A stretch of 64,000 bases of DNA from Streptomyces changanensis (GTDB lineage: Bacteria > Actinomycetota > Actinomycetes > Streptomycetales > Streptomycetaceae), in contig NZ_CP102332.1 of the NCBI RefSeq assembly GCF_024600715.1, positions 2,666,001-2,730,000 on the forward strand, in the 5' to 3' direction. Below the pieces are notes generated by a model. It was not told the DNA's origin. It searched no databases and was given only the letters and a program-made list of their open reading frames with translations. How positions within the stretch are numbered: position 1 is the stretch's first letter; each line of letters starts with the position of its first letter. The position numbers and the translations under genes are program-made. Of the stretch, positions 25,631 through 33,844 are shown piece by piece.

Positions 25631-26007
25631 GCCCGGCTCGCGGCGGCCGTGGCCCGGCTGCGGGCGGGCGGCGCGGTGGACGTCCGCGTGGACGACGGCG
25701 GGGTGCGCGCCGTCCTGCCGCCCGGCACGCGCGGGGTGGCGGGGGTCGCCGCGCCCCGGTTCGCGGGGTGGCGGTGCGGGGGCCGGCCGGTGGGCGCGTA
25801 CCTGGGGCCGGTCGCCGCGGAGGCGTCCGGCGGGCGACGGTGACGTGGGTCTTCCGGCCGCCGGGGCCGTGGGCCGGCGCGGCGGTCGCGGCGGTCGAGC
25901 TCCTCGGGCCGGTCGTGCGCCTCCGGCGTGCGGGTCACCGGCGCGCCACCGAGACTTCACCCTTGCACCACCGGGACGTGACCCGCGCGGGTGCCGCCGG
26001 GGCGTAG
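25631..26007 (+). pseudogene. 3' remnant of a YfhO-like membrane protein, frameshifted
   Basis: On the plus strand the frame from about 25631 reads RLAAAVARLRAGGAVDVRVD, then VAAPRFAGWRCGGRPVGAYL and stops at a TGA at 25841-25843. One frame over, the text continues VTWVFRPPGPWAGAAVAAVE to a TAG at 26005-26007. The order (pre-terminal beta domain with a PGW/AGW-type motif, then (V/F)xFRPPG and one last helix) is the C-terminus of YfhO-family polytopic proteins involved in lipoteichoic acid or surface glycan decoration. Everything 5' is missing and one base appears gained or lost near 25840. Family name is a motif-level judgement. Confidence 0.6.
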
Positions 26008-26017
26008 CTTGCCCCGC

Positions 26018-26836
26018 ATGCCCCCTCTCCTGAACAACCCGCTGACGCGGCGCCTGTTGCGGCCCGCCGTCTCGCTGGTCGAGCAGCGCATGGACCGGGT
26101 CACGGCCGCGTTCCAGAAGGACCTCGACGCCCTCCACCACGAACTGGCCGACCTGCGCCGGCAGAGCTACGGGCTCGGACTGCTCCTCGACCACGCCGGG
26201 CGCGACGCGCACCGCATGCCGACCCCCACCCAGGTGGACCGGCTCGTCGGCGAGGTCCGGGACGTCACGGGACTGCCCGCCGAACGCGTCCGCGGCGACG
26301 TCACCGTCGCCTACCGGCACCTGGTGGCGCTGGAGGCGCTCGGCGCGGGTGGGGTCGGCGGGTCGGTCTCCGACGTGTGCGGTCGGCTCGCCGCGCTGCC
26401 GGTCCTCGCGCCGGCGCGGGGCGGGGAGCTGGAGGTGCTGGAGGTCGGCACGGTGCACGGGCTGTTCGCGGCGGCCCTGCGGCGGATGCTGCGGCGCGAC
26501 GGCGTGGAGGCGCGGCTGACCGTCGTCGACCCGCTGGACTCCACCCCGACCCGCGAGGACGTGGTGCGCGGCAACCTGGCGCTGGGCGGCGGCCGTCCGG
26601 GCGACGACACCGGGACGCGGCTCGTCCGGGGCGCGCTCGGCGACCCGGCGGTGCGCGAGCGGGTCGCGGACCGGCGGTACGGGGTGGTCGTCGTCAACGA
26701 CGGCGTCGACGCGGCCGCGGTGCGGGAGCTGGCGGGCCCGGGCGGCGTCGTCGTCCTCGCCGCCGACGTGCCGGGACCGGGCCTCGCGGCGCTGGGCCGC
26801 GTCGCGGAGTCGGCGTACTTCAGGTCGGCGGCCTGA
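26018..26836 (+). CDS. Class I SAM methyltransferase-like protein
   Basis: A 272-residue protein. About 90 N-terminal residues look helical (SLVEQRMDRVTAAFQKDLDA, coiled-coil like), followed by a Rossmann domain with LEVLEVGTVHGLFAAALRRM as motif I and LTVVDPLDSTP as motif II; YGVVVVNDGVDAAAV fits motif IV. The motif I glycines are sparse (EVGTVHG where the consensus is ExGxGxG), so catalytic activity is uncertain. It resembles methyltransferases of surface-glycan clusters, in keeping with the GT2, GtrA and YfhO remnants next door, and may be a survivor of the same cluster. The ATG at 26018 is preferred over one 27 bases earlier. Confidence 0.6.
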   Translation: MPPLLNNPLTRRLLRPAVSLVEQRMDRVTAAFQKDLDALHHELADLRRQSYGLGLLLDHAGRDAHRMPTPTQVDRLVGEVRDVTGLPAERVRGDVTVAYRHLVALEALGAGGVGGSVSDVCGRLAALPVLAPARGGELEVLEVGTVHGLFAAALRRMLRRDGVEARLTVVDPLDSTPTREDVVRGNLALGGGRPGDDTGTRLVRGALGDPAVRERVADRRYGVVVVNDGVDAAAVRELAGPGGVVVLAADVPGPGLAALGRVAESAYFRSAA

Positions 26837-27043
26837 GCGACGCGGCGCACGCCCGGTCGGCGGCCTGAGCGGCGGCGGCGCACTCGCGGTCGACGGCCCG
26901 GGTGACGCGGCGGCCCGGTCGGGGCCGACCCCTGGGCGGGGCTGTGGCCGGGGCAGCTGCCCCCGCCGGGTCGGTGGCCCGGCCGGGCGCTCGCCACGGC
27001 GGCGCGACGAACCGGGCGGCCGCCTGGGCGTCGCCGCTGCCCG

Positions 27044-27094
27044 GGCGGGAACGAACCCCGGGCGGGAACGAACCCCGGGCGGGAACGAACCCCG
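27044..27094. repeat. Tandem repeat, 3 x 17 bp
   Basis: Three identical head-to-tail copies of GGCGGGAACGAACCCCG at 27044, 27061 and 27078. The unit contains the short inverted pair CGGG/CCCG. Confidence 0.9.
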
Positions 27095-27095
27095 G

Positions 27096-27149
27096 ACCGG
27101 GGCGGTCGCCTGGGCCGGGGCGGTCGCCCGGGCCGGGGCGGTCGCCTGG
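27096..27149. repeat. Tandem repeat, 3 x 18 bp
   Basis: Three near-identical copies of (A/G)CCGGGGCGGTCGCC(T/C)GG at 27096, 27114 and 27132, directly after the 17-bp array and different from it. Confidence 0.9.
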
Positions 27150-27184
27150 CCGCTGCCGCGCCCGGGCCCGGCGCGCGGGCGCGC

Positions 27185-28738
27185 TCAGGCGCCGCGCACC
27201 TGCTGCTGGTGCTGGAGCGCCCGGCGCAGCTCGGCGGCGAGCGGGTGGTAGGGGCCGTAGGTGCGCTCCGTGTCGTACAGCAGGTCCTGCAGGTGCCGGT
27301 GGGCGGCCGAGTGGTCGCCCGCGGTGAGCAGCAGGTGCCCGATGCGGTGGCGGATGTCGAAGGCGCGGCCCGCGTCCCCGCCGGGCTGCCGCCGGGCGTC
27401 CTCGTGGTGCGGCAGGATCGCCCGGTACTCGGCGAGGGCCGCCGTCGCCTCGCCGAGCTGCTCCAGGCAGAGCGCGGCGTCGTAGCGGTACTGCAGGGCC
27501 TGCGGGTCGGCCGGGCCCGCCTCGGCGGCCCGGTCGTCGGCGAGCCGGCGCAGCTCGGGCAGCGCCCGCCGGTACTGGCCGTCGTCCATGAGGGTGGAGG
27601 CGTACTGCCGGCGCAGGATGCGCACGACCGCCGAGTGCTCGCCGTGCTCGGCGGCGGCGGCCGGGAGGATCGCGCCGAGGACGTCCACGGCCTGGGTGAT
27701 GCGGCCCTCGCCGAGCAGCCGCTTCACCTCGTCGACGGCGGCGGCCACGTCCGGGCGGCCGGCGGGCGCGCCGGCCGGGGCGTGGGCGGGCGGCGGCGGC
27801 ACGTGCGGCGGGGCGGCGGGCGCGGCGGCCCGGCCGGGCCAGGGCGCGAACGGGCGGAGGAAGGGGCGCGTGGGGTCCATGGCGCCGACGGGGCCCGCAC
27901 CGGGCGCGGGGAGCAGCGGGGTGAGCGCCTCGTACACCTCCTGCGCGCCGGACGGGCGGTGCGCGGGGTCCTTGGCGAGGAGGCGCAGCACCAGCGCCTC
28001 CAGCGGTTCGGGGACCTCGGGGCGCAGCCGCCGTACGGGCTGGGGCGGCTCGTAGAGGTGGCGGTGCAGGACGCCGAGGGCGGTCGACCCGGCGAACGGC
28101 ACGGTCCCGCTGAGCAGTTCGTGGAGGAGGACGCCGAGGGCGTACAGGTCGGTGTACGGGCCGACGGCGCCGCCCATGGCCTGCTCGGGGGCCATGTAGG
28201 CGGGGCTGCCGATCGGCGAGCCGGTGTGCGTCAGGCGCGTGGTGTCGGTGTCGACGACGGACGCGACGCCCAGGTCGAGGACCGTGACGGTGCCGTCGGG
28301 CTTCACCATCACGTTCCGCGGCTTGAGGTCGCGGTGGACGATCGGCACGGCGTGGACGGCGGCGAGCACCGCGCACAGCTGCGCGGCGACGGCGACGGCC
28401 CAGGTCCACGGGTACGGCTCGTGCTCGGCGAGGTGGTCGGCGAGGTCGGCGCCCTCCACGTACTGCATGACGAGGTACAGGTCGTCGTCGTCGCTGCCGG
28501 CGTCGTGGACGGTGACCAGTCCGGGGTGGGCGACCTGCGCGGTGACCCGGCACTCGCGGACGAAGCGGCGGCGCATCTCGTCGGCCCCGGTGGCGGCGGC
28601 CATGTGGTCGGGCCTCAGCAGCTTGACGGCGACGCGGCGGTCGAGGCGCCGGTCGTACGCCGTCCACACCTGGCCCATGCCGCCCTGACCGATGAGCGTG
28701 GACAGTTCGTACCGGTCGGTGATGACCCGTCCGTTCAC
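27185..28738 (-). CDS. Soluble Ser/Thr protein kinase with TPR-like C-terminus
   Basis: A 517-residue Hanks-type (PknB-like) kinase. Gly-rich loop IGQGGMGQVW (16-25), ATP-binding Lys39 in VAVKLL, catalytic loop HRDLKPRN (135-142) and DLG (155-157) where DFG is usual; the activation segment contains TRLTHTGSPIGSPAYMAPEQ. Unlike most PknB proteins there is no membrane helix or PASTA domain: after a Pro/Ala-rich linker (about 290-325) the rest is TPR-like helices (VLGAILPAAAAEHGEH, LPELRRLADDRAAEAG, LAEYRAILPHHED). It probably phosphorylates partners bound by the TPR part. The GTG start overlaps the stop of the membrane protein gene by 4 bases. Confidence 0.93.
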   Translation of the reverse strand: MNGRVITDRYELSTLIGQGGMGQVWTAYDRRLDRRVAVKLLRPDHMAAATGADEMRRRFVRECRVTAQVAHPGLVTVHDAGSDDDDLYLVMQYVEGADLADHLAEHEPYPWTWAVAVAAQLCAVLAAVHAVPIVHRDLKPRNVMVKPDGTVTVLDLGVASVVDTDTTRLTHTGSPIGSPAYMAPEQAMGGAVGPYTDLYALGVLLHELLSGTVPFAGSTALGVLHRHLYEPPQPVRRLRPEVPEPLEALVLRLLAKDPAHRPSGAQEVYEALTPLLPAPGAGPVGAMDPTRPFLRPFAPWPGRAAAPAAPPHVPPPPAHAPAGAPAGRPDVAAAVDEVKRLLGEGRITQAVDVLGAILPAAAAEHGEHSAVVRILRRQYASTLMDDGQYRRALPELRRLADDRAAEAGPADPQALQYRYDAALCLEQLGEATAALAEYRAILPHHEDARRQPGGDAGRAFDIRHRIGHLLLTAGDHSAAHRHLQDLLYDTERTYGPYHPLAAELRRALQHQQQVRGA

Positions 28739-29442
28739 TTGCCGTCTTCCCTGCGGAGGAGGTCGCTCAGCTCGTCCAGCTCGGCGCGGACCTGCTGGAT
28801 GCGCGGCGGTGCGGACTGCGGCTGGGGGTGCGGCGCGGTCTGCGGCTGGGGGTGGGCCTGCTGGTGGACCTGCGGCTGGGGATGCGCGGGGGCCTGCGGC
28901 TGCGGGTGCGGTGTGTGCTGCGCGGGGGCCTGCGGCTGCGGCCGGTGGTGCTGGGGCTGGTGCGCCGGCGGGGCGGTGAGGGGGCCGGGCGTCTGCGGTA
29001 TCCCCCCGTACGGCCCCGGCTGCGGCAGGACCTGCGGCTGCGGGTGGCCGTACCCGTACCCGTGGCCGGTCCGCGGGTACGTCGTCCCGTACGGCGAGCG
29101 TCCCGCGCCGTGCGCGCGGCGCGGGTCGTGGTGCCGGATGTCGGCGTAGAGGAAGTACCCGGTGAAGAGGGCCGCGTTCAGCAGGAGTCCGCCCACCGAG
29201 AGGTTCGCCTGCAGGGTCTCGATGTCCTCGGGGACGAACACCAGGCAGGTGACCGAGGCGACGACGGAGACGCCGAACAGCCACCAGTCGCGCGTCCGGC
29301 GCGTGACCACGGCGAGCCGCAGGGTCGTCGCACCGGTGAGGAAGCCCAGGCTGAGCAGCGGCAGCACGGCGAACAGGACGCGCGGCACGACGACTCGGGC
29401 CGCCGTGGGCCGCTGCGGTGGCACGGGGCCGGGGCCGTACAT
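28735..29442 (-). CDS. Membrane protein with His/Pro/Gln-rich tail, partner of the kinase
   Basis: A 235-residue protein with four hydrophobic segments in its first 110 residues (VVVPRVLFAVLPLLSLGFLT, RDWWLFGVSVVASVTCLVFV and NLSVGGLLLNAALFTGYFLY stand out), then a long cytoplasmic tail made of PQPQ/HPQPQ-type repeats (about 150-215) and a short acidic helix (RAELDELSDLLRRED) at the end. I do not know the family by name. Its stop overlaps the start of the Ser/Thr kinase, so the two are made together; the repeat tail may be a docking platform or substrate of the kinase, which is inference from position only. Confidence 0.75.
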   Translation of the reverse strand: MYGPGPVPPQRPTAARVVVPRVLFAVLPLLSLGFLTGATTLRLAVVTRRTRDWWLFGVSVVASVTCLVFVPEDIETLQANLSVGGLLLNAALFTGYFLYADIRHHDPRRAHGAGRSPYGTTYPRTGHGYGYGHPQPQVLPQPGPYGGIPQTPGPLTAPPAHQPQHHRPQPQAPAQHTPHPQPQAPAHPQPQVHQQAHPQPQTAPHPQPQSAPPRIQQVRAELDELSDLLRREDGK

Positions 29443-29561
29443 GGCTGCTCCTGGGGGCCGGGCGGTCGTCGCGTCGGACGCGCGGACACGCGGGTTCGGG
29501 GACGAGCGTATACAGCGGCACCGGCGGCCACCCCGGGGTCGCGCGGATCGCCCGTCCGGTC

Positions 29562-31658
29562 TCACGCCTCGATCGTGCCGTCCGTCAGCCCGTCGTACAG
29601 GCCGCGCACCAGTCGCTCCCCCAGCCGGCCCACCTCGCGCAACGCGTCCTCGAACTCGGCGAGCGCGCGGAACCGCTCGCCGTGGCGGCGCTGTTCGGCG
29701 AGCGGGAGCCGGGGCAGCCGCAGCCGGCGCACGTCGAGCCGGGTCGCGGTGGACGCGTAGCTGCTGGCCCGGCGCTGGTTGGCGGAGCCGCGCAGGAACC
29801 CGGCGAGGAACCACGGGTCGAGGGCGGCCGGGTCGGGGCGCAGCAGGTGGAGGTTGCGGCCGAGGGCGGCGCCCTCGGCGGCCCCGTCGACGACGCGGGC
29901 GACGGAACCGCCGCCGAGGACGGGGACGACGACGTCGCCGGCGCGCAGCAGTACCGGCTCCTCGTCGGCGGGGCCCTCGGGGAGGGCGCCGGTGGGCTCC
30001 TGGCCGGTGAGGACGTCCTGTTCGGTGAGGACGCGGGGCCGGCCCGCCGGGCCGGGGCCCGGGGCGGGGGTGGTGGTGCCGGCGTGGAGGCGCAGGGCGC
30101 CGGCGCGGGCGAGTTCGCCGACGGTGACGCCCGGCGGGCGGGGCGGCGGGGCGGGGTGGCCGGGGGCGGGCGGGGCGGCAGGCTCGGCGGGCGGGTTGAG
30201 CCGCGCGGTGCGGCGCAGCTGGTCGGCGAGGCGGTCGCGCACGGTCGCCAGCTCCGCGGCGCCGCCGCCCGCGGCCGGGGGCGGCAGGTGGCGGGCGGGC
30301 GCGAGGTCCACGTCGTCGTCGAGGAGGTCGATGACGGGCAGGGACCGGCTCGCGCCGGGCCGCTCGACGGCGGTGCCGTGCCGGGCGAACGGCGTCCAGG
30401 CGTCGAGCACGGCGGTGTGGACGGCCTGCCAGTCGAGCCGGTCGCGGCCGGCCGCGCCGTGCTCGCTGGTGTCGACGAGCAGCAGCTCCGGTGCCGGGGC
30501 CCCGCCCGCGGCCGGGCCGCCGGGGCGGCGCAGCACCCACAGGTGGAGCGGCACGCCGTACGGGGGCGCGGCGCCGGCCGGGAGGGCGACGACCGCGCGG
30601 AGGGCGCCGCGGCGCAGCAGGTCGGCGCGGATGCGGCGGCCGGAGCGGCGGGACGCGGCGGCGGGCGGCATGAGGAGGACGGCCGTGCCGCCGGGGCGGA
30701 GCCGGGCGAGGGCGTGCTGCACCCAGGCGAGCTCGGACTCGGTGCGGGCGGGGAAGCCGTACTCCCAGCGCGGGTCGTAGGCGAGCTCGTCGTGGCCCCA
30801 GTTGCGCTCGTTGAAGGGCGGGTGGCAGACGACGGCGTCGGCGGCGAGGTGCGGGTGGGCGTCGGCGCGCAGGGCGTCGCCCGCGCGGGCGTGCACCCCG
30901 GCGCCGGTGTGCAGGGCCAGGCGCAGCGCGGTGAGCGCGGCCAGGTCCGGGTCGGCCTCCTGCGCGTACAGGGCGGCCGGCCCTTCGACGGCGCGCAGCA
31001 GGGCACCGGTGCCGGAGGCGGGGTCGAGGACGGTGGCGCCGCCGGAGCGGCCGGCTGGGGCGGCGAGGGCGGCCATGAGGGCGGCGGGGCCCGGCGGGGT
31101 GAGGGTGTACTGGCGGGGGTTGGCGTCCAGGTGGCGGCCGAGCAGGAACTCGAAGGCGCCGGGGGCCCCGCCGGGCTCGGCGGCGGCCAGCTCGGCGGCG
31201 GCGCGCAGCAGGGGCAGGGAGGGGCCGAGGCCGTCGGCGGTGGGGGTGGGAACGGCGCGCTCGGGGCCGAGGCGGGCCGTCAGGGCGCCGTCGAGGAGGG
31301 CGGGCAGCAGCGCGGCGAGGTGGTCGCCGGGCGCGGCGGCGGCCTCCCGCCAGGCGGCCGGGGCCTCGTGGACGAGCAGGAGGGCGCACCCGGCGTGGAC
31401 GAGGGCGGTGGGGGCCCCCGCCGGGTGGCCGGCGACCTGCTGCCAGACGCGTTCCCGCAGGGGGACCTCGGCGAGCTTGCCCTGGTCGCGCAGCCACCGC
31501 TCGACATCGGCGAGGGCGAAGGACGGGCTGGTCTCCGTACCGCCGACCGGTTTGGGGAAGTCGGCGTGGCGGCGGCGCCAGTTGCTGACGGCGGCCCGGC
31601 CGACCCCGGCGAGCCTGGCGATGCCGGCGGCGGTGACCTCAGTTGCGTTGTCCGGCAC
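29562..31658 (-). CDS. N-6 DNA methylase fused to HTH and HsdS-like domains
   Basis: A 698-residue protein with three parts. Residues 1-50 are a helix-turn-helix (VTAAGIARLAGVGRAAVSNW). Residues about 170-400 form an N6-adenine methylase: motif I DPASGTGALL and motif IV CHPPFNERNWG, where His replaces the usual Asn/Asp of (N/D)PP(F/Y). The C-terminus (about 520-698; LRAGDVVVPVLGG, FLRGSANQRRASSYASTATR, LPLAEQRRHGERFRALAEFE) looks like half of a type I specificity subunit. No restriction gene is adjacent, so it may be an orphan or regulatory methylase, or inactive. GGGAG 7 bases before GTG 31658 sets the start. Confidence 0.85.
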   Translation of the reverse strand: MPDNATEVTAAGIARLAGVGRAAVSNWRRRHADFPKPVGGTETSPSFALADVERWLRDQGKLAEVPLRERVWQQVAGHPAGAPTALVHAGCALLLVHEAPAAWREAAAAPGDHLAALLPALLDGALTARLGPERAVPTPTADGLGPSLPLLRAAAELAAAEPGGAPGAFEFLLGRHLDANPRQYTLTPPGPAALMAALAAPAGRSGGATVLDPASGTGALLRAVEGPAALYAQEADPDLAALTALRLALHTGAGVHARAGDALRADAHPHLAADAVVCHPPFNERNWGHDELAYDPRWEYGFPARTESELAWVQHALARLRPGGTAVLLMPPAAASRRSGRRIRADLLRRGALRAVVALPAGAAPPYGVPLHLWVLRRPGGPAAGGAPAPELLLVDTSEHGAAGRDRLDWQAVHTAVLDAWTPFARHGTAVERPGASRSLPVIDLLDDDVDLAPARHLPPPAAGGGAAELATVRDRLADQLRRTARLNPPAEPAAPPAPGHPAPPPRPPGVTVGELARAGALRLHAGTTTPAPGPGPAGRPRVLTEQDVLTGQEPTGALPEGPADEEPVLLRAGDVVVPVLGGGSVARVVDGAAEGAALGRNLHLLRPDPAALDPWFLAGFLRGSANQRRASSYASTATRLDVRRLRLPRLPLAEQRRHGERFRALAEFEDALREVGRLGERLVRGLYDGLTDGTIEA

Positions 31659-31858
31659 GTGGCCGCTCCCTCCGTCCGCGGTGTGCACCGATCTTACGGG
31701 CCGCTTCGGTACACACTTTCCCACAGCGTGAGCCGACACGTAACGCGTGAACCGTGTTGACTCGGTTCACAAGCTTCTGCTGTGATGGCTCCGTCGCCAC
31801 AACGGGGCTGCCACCGGGTCCCGACCGCCGGCACGTCGTCATGTCCCGTCTTCGTCGC

Positions 31859-31895
31859 GTCTCCTCGTCTCTCGTCTCCTCGTCTCCTCGTCTCG
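31859..31895. repeat. Pyrimidine-rich tandem repeat in a leader
   Basis: About four and a half copies of the 7-8 base unit GTCTCCTC run up to the ribosome site of the DUF4190 gene. Lengths vary by one base between copies, so slippage is likely. Confidence 0.75.
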
Positions 31896-31909
31896 GAGGG
31901 CTCCCAGCC

Positions 31910-32716
31910 ATGTCCCACTCCTCGCAGCAGCCCCAGTACGGCGCCCCCGCCCCGGCGCCGGCCTCCCCGGCACGCAACGGCCTCGGCACCGCGGCCCTGG
32001 TGCTCGGCATCATCGGCACCGTCTCCGGCTTCATCCCGCTCTTCTTCTGGCTCGCGGGCATCCTCGGCCTCATCGCCCTGGTCCTGGGGCTCTCCGGCCG
32101 GGGCCGCGCCAAGCGGGGCGAGGCCACCAACAAGGGCGTCACCACGGCGGGCGCGGTCCTGGGCCTCGTGGCGCTGGTCCTCTCCGCCGTCGGCGCGTTC
32201 CTCACCTTCAAGGCCGTGGACGAGGCCGTCACCAAGCTCGACAAGGAACTGTCCTCCACGGCTCCCAAGGAGACGGCCGGTGGCGGGGCGAAGGGCGGCG
32301 CCGCCGGCGCGTCCGCCACGCCGGTGCCGGAGGTGCTCGGCGCGGACGAGACCGTCGTCTACGACGACGAGCTCCAGATCACCGTCTCGGCGGCCGCCGT
32401 GTACTCGCCGACCGAGGCGGCGGACGGCCACACCGAGGGCAACACCGCGTACCGGGTCACCGTCGTCGTCGAGAACGCCGGCAAGGAGAAGTACGACGCC
32501 GACACCGCCTTCCTGGAGGCGCGCGCCGGCAAGGACGGCGTGACGGCCGGGCAGGTCCACGACGAGGGCCTCGACGGGATCAGCGGGACGGTCGCGCCCG
32601 GCAAGAAGGCCACCGGCACCTACGCCTTCGACGTGCCCGCCGGTGCGAAGTCGCTGACCGTCGAGGTCACGCCGGGCATGGACTACGAGGCCCACCAGTG
32701 GGAGCTCACGCTCTGA
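31910..32716 (+). CDS. DUF4190/DUF4352 membrane protein
   Basis: A 268-residue protein. After a Pro/Ala/Gln-rich start, two hydrophobic segments (LGTAALVLGIIGTVSGFI and GILGLIALVLGL, then a third at about 82-102, TTAGAVLGLVALVLSAVGAF) make the DUF4190 membrane unit; the C-terminal 125 residues (from ADETVVYDDELQITVSAAAV, with YRVTVVVENAGKEKYDA) are a DUF4352-type extracytoplasmic beta-sandwich. These proteins display the sandwich outside the cell; ligands are unknown. The start at 31910 follows CGGAGGG; an upstream frame begins inside the pyrimidine repeat and is discarded. The gene is divergent from the methylase. Confidence 0.85.
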   Translation: MSHSSQQPQYGAPAPAPASPARNGLGTAALVLGIIGTVSGFIPLFFWLAGILGLIALVLGLSGRGRAKRGEATNKGVTTAGAVLGLVALVLSAVGAFLTFKAVDEAVTKLDKELSSTAPKETAGGGAKGGAAGASATPVPEVLGADETVVYDDELQITVSAAAVYSPTEAADGHTEGNTAYRVTVVVENAGKEKYDADTAFLEARAGKDGVTAGQVHDEGLDGISGTVAPGKKATGTYAFDVPAGAKSLTVEVTPGMDYEAHQWELTL

Positions 32717-33036
32717 CGGCCCGGCCCGGCCCGGCCCGCCCCGGCCCGGACACCCCGCCTGGCCTGGCCGACCGACCCGGGCCCGCACCACCCGCCCGCC
32801 CCCGCCCGCCCCGGCCCGGACACCCGCGCGGCCCGTACCGCCCCGCCCCGTACCGCCGTGCCGGCCCGGTCCCGGCCCCCGCCCCGCCTCCGGCGGCGGC
32901 GGGCGGCCGCACGTCCCCGGCCCCGGTCCCGACCGCACCGCAGCACCCGGCCCCGGCCCCGCCCCGGCGCCAGGCCCCGGTGCCGGCCCGGCCCGGTCGT
33001 ACCGTCTCCCCCGCCCCCGCGCCTGGAGAACCGCCG
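32717..33036. other. Low-complexity C/G-rich spacer
   Basis: About 320 bases dominated by GGCCC and CCCGC runs, with the phrase GCCCCGGCCCGGACACC occurring twice (near 32739 and 32808). It translates as Pro/Arg-rich filler in every frame. I see no gene; the ribosome site GGAG for the next gene lies at its right end. Confidence 0.6.
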
Positions 33037-33822
33037 ATGCCCGCCCCCCGCCCGAAGGTCGCCCCCGCGGCCGCCCTGGCCCTCGGGCTCGCCGCCCTCG
33101 CCGCGCTCTCCCCCACCGGCTCCGGCCCCCTGGGCGGGAGCGCCGGGACGACCGTCCCGTTGGCTGGCCTCACCGGCCCCGAGGTGCTCCACCGGGCCCT
33201 CTCGGCGACGAAGGCGGCCCCGTCCCTCCGGCTGGACGTCACCAGGAGCCGCGACGGCGGGAGCTCCACCCGGGCGTTCCTCGCGGTCGGCGCCGACGGG
33301 CGGTGCGCGGGCACCCTGACCGTCGGCACCACCGGGACGATGGAGCTGATCCGCACGGGCGACGAGGCGTACGTGCGCTTCGACGAGGCGTACCTGCGCG
33401 TGGAACGCGCGGGCGGGGGGCGGGGCTCGCCGCAGCGGACCGAGCGGGTCCTCACGATGCTCGGGGGCCGCTGGCTGCGCACCGACCCCGCCGACCGGGG
33501 CCCGGCGGACGGCCCCGACCCGTGCGACCTGGACGCGCTCCTCGCCGGCGTGGAGGCGAGCGCCGGCTCCGCCCGCCGCGCCGGCCTGACCACCGTCGAC
33601 GGCCGCAGGGCGCTGAAGCTGACCGCCTCGGCCGGCGGGGCCACCACCACCGCCTACGTCGCCGCCGAGGGCGAGCCGTACCTGCTGAGGACCGAGACCC
33701 GGGGCGGAGCCGCGCCGGGCACGGTCTCGACGGTCTCCTTCCGCGCCTCCGACGGCCCGGTCGCCGCGCGCCCGCCCGCCCCCGCCGACGTCGTCGACCT
33801 CGGTACGCCCGGCGGGTCCTGA
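33037..33822 (+). CDS. Exported LolA/LppX-like protein
   Basis: A 261-residue protein with a signal peptide (PRPKVAPAAALALGLAALAA, to about 30) but no lipobox Cys. The mature part has alternating strands LRLDVTRSRDGG, RCAGTLTVGTTGTMELIRTG, EAYVRFDEAYLRVE, then RALKLTASAGGATTTAYVAA and PYLLRTETRGG, the pattern of the LolA/LppX half-barrel that carries a lipid in its cavity. In Streptomyces such proteins are usually annotated only as hypothetical. A single Cys pair (RCAG near residue 89 and DPCDLD near 165) could form a disulfide. GGAG at about 33024 supports the ATG. It converges with the GNAT gene 22 bases away. Confidence 0.7.
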   Translation: MPAPRPKVAPAAALALGLAALAALSPTGSGPLGGSAGTTVPLAGLTGPEVLHRALSATKAAPSLRLDVTRSRDGGSSTRAFLAVGADGRCAGTLTVGTTGTMELIRTGDEAYVRFDEAYLRVERAGGGRGSPQRTERVLTMLGGRWLRTDPADRGPADGPDPCDLDALLAGVEASAGSARRAGLTTVDGRRALKLTASAGGATTTAYVAAEGEPYLLRTETRGGAAPGTVSTVSFRASDGPVAARPPAPADVVDLGTPGGS

Positions 33823-33844
33823 CCGGCCGTACGCCGGCCCGGCG

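Larger units (their letters stand above)
26837..27184. other. Intergenic region with tandem repeats between converging genes
   Basis: Nearly 350 bases between the 3' ends of two converging genes. It is filled with GC-rich, repeat-prone sequence, including two adjacent families of tandem repeats annotated separately. No gene or clear terminator is visible. Confidence 0.6.

Noticed and set aside
27044..27149. CRISPR array
   Set aside because: The repeats are contiguous without spacers and are only 17-18 bp; no cas genes are nearby.
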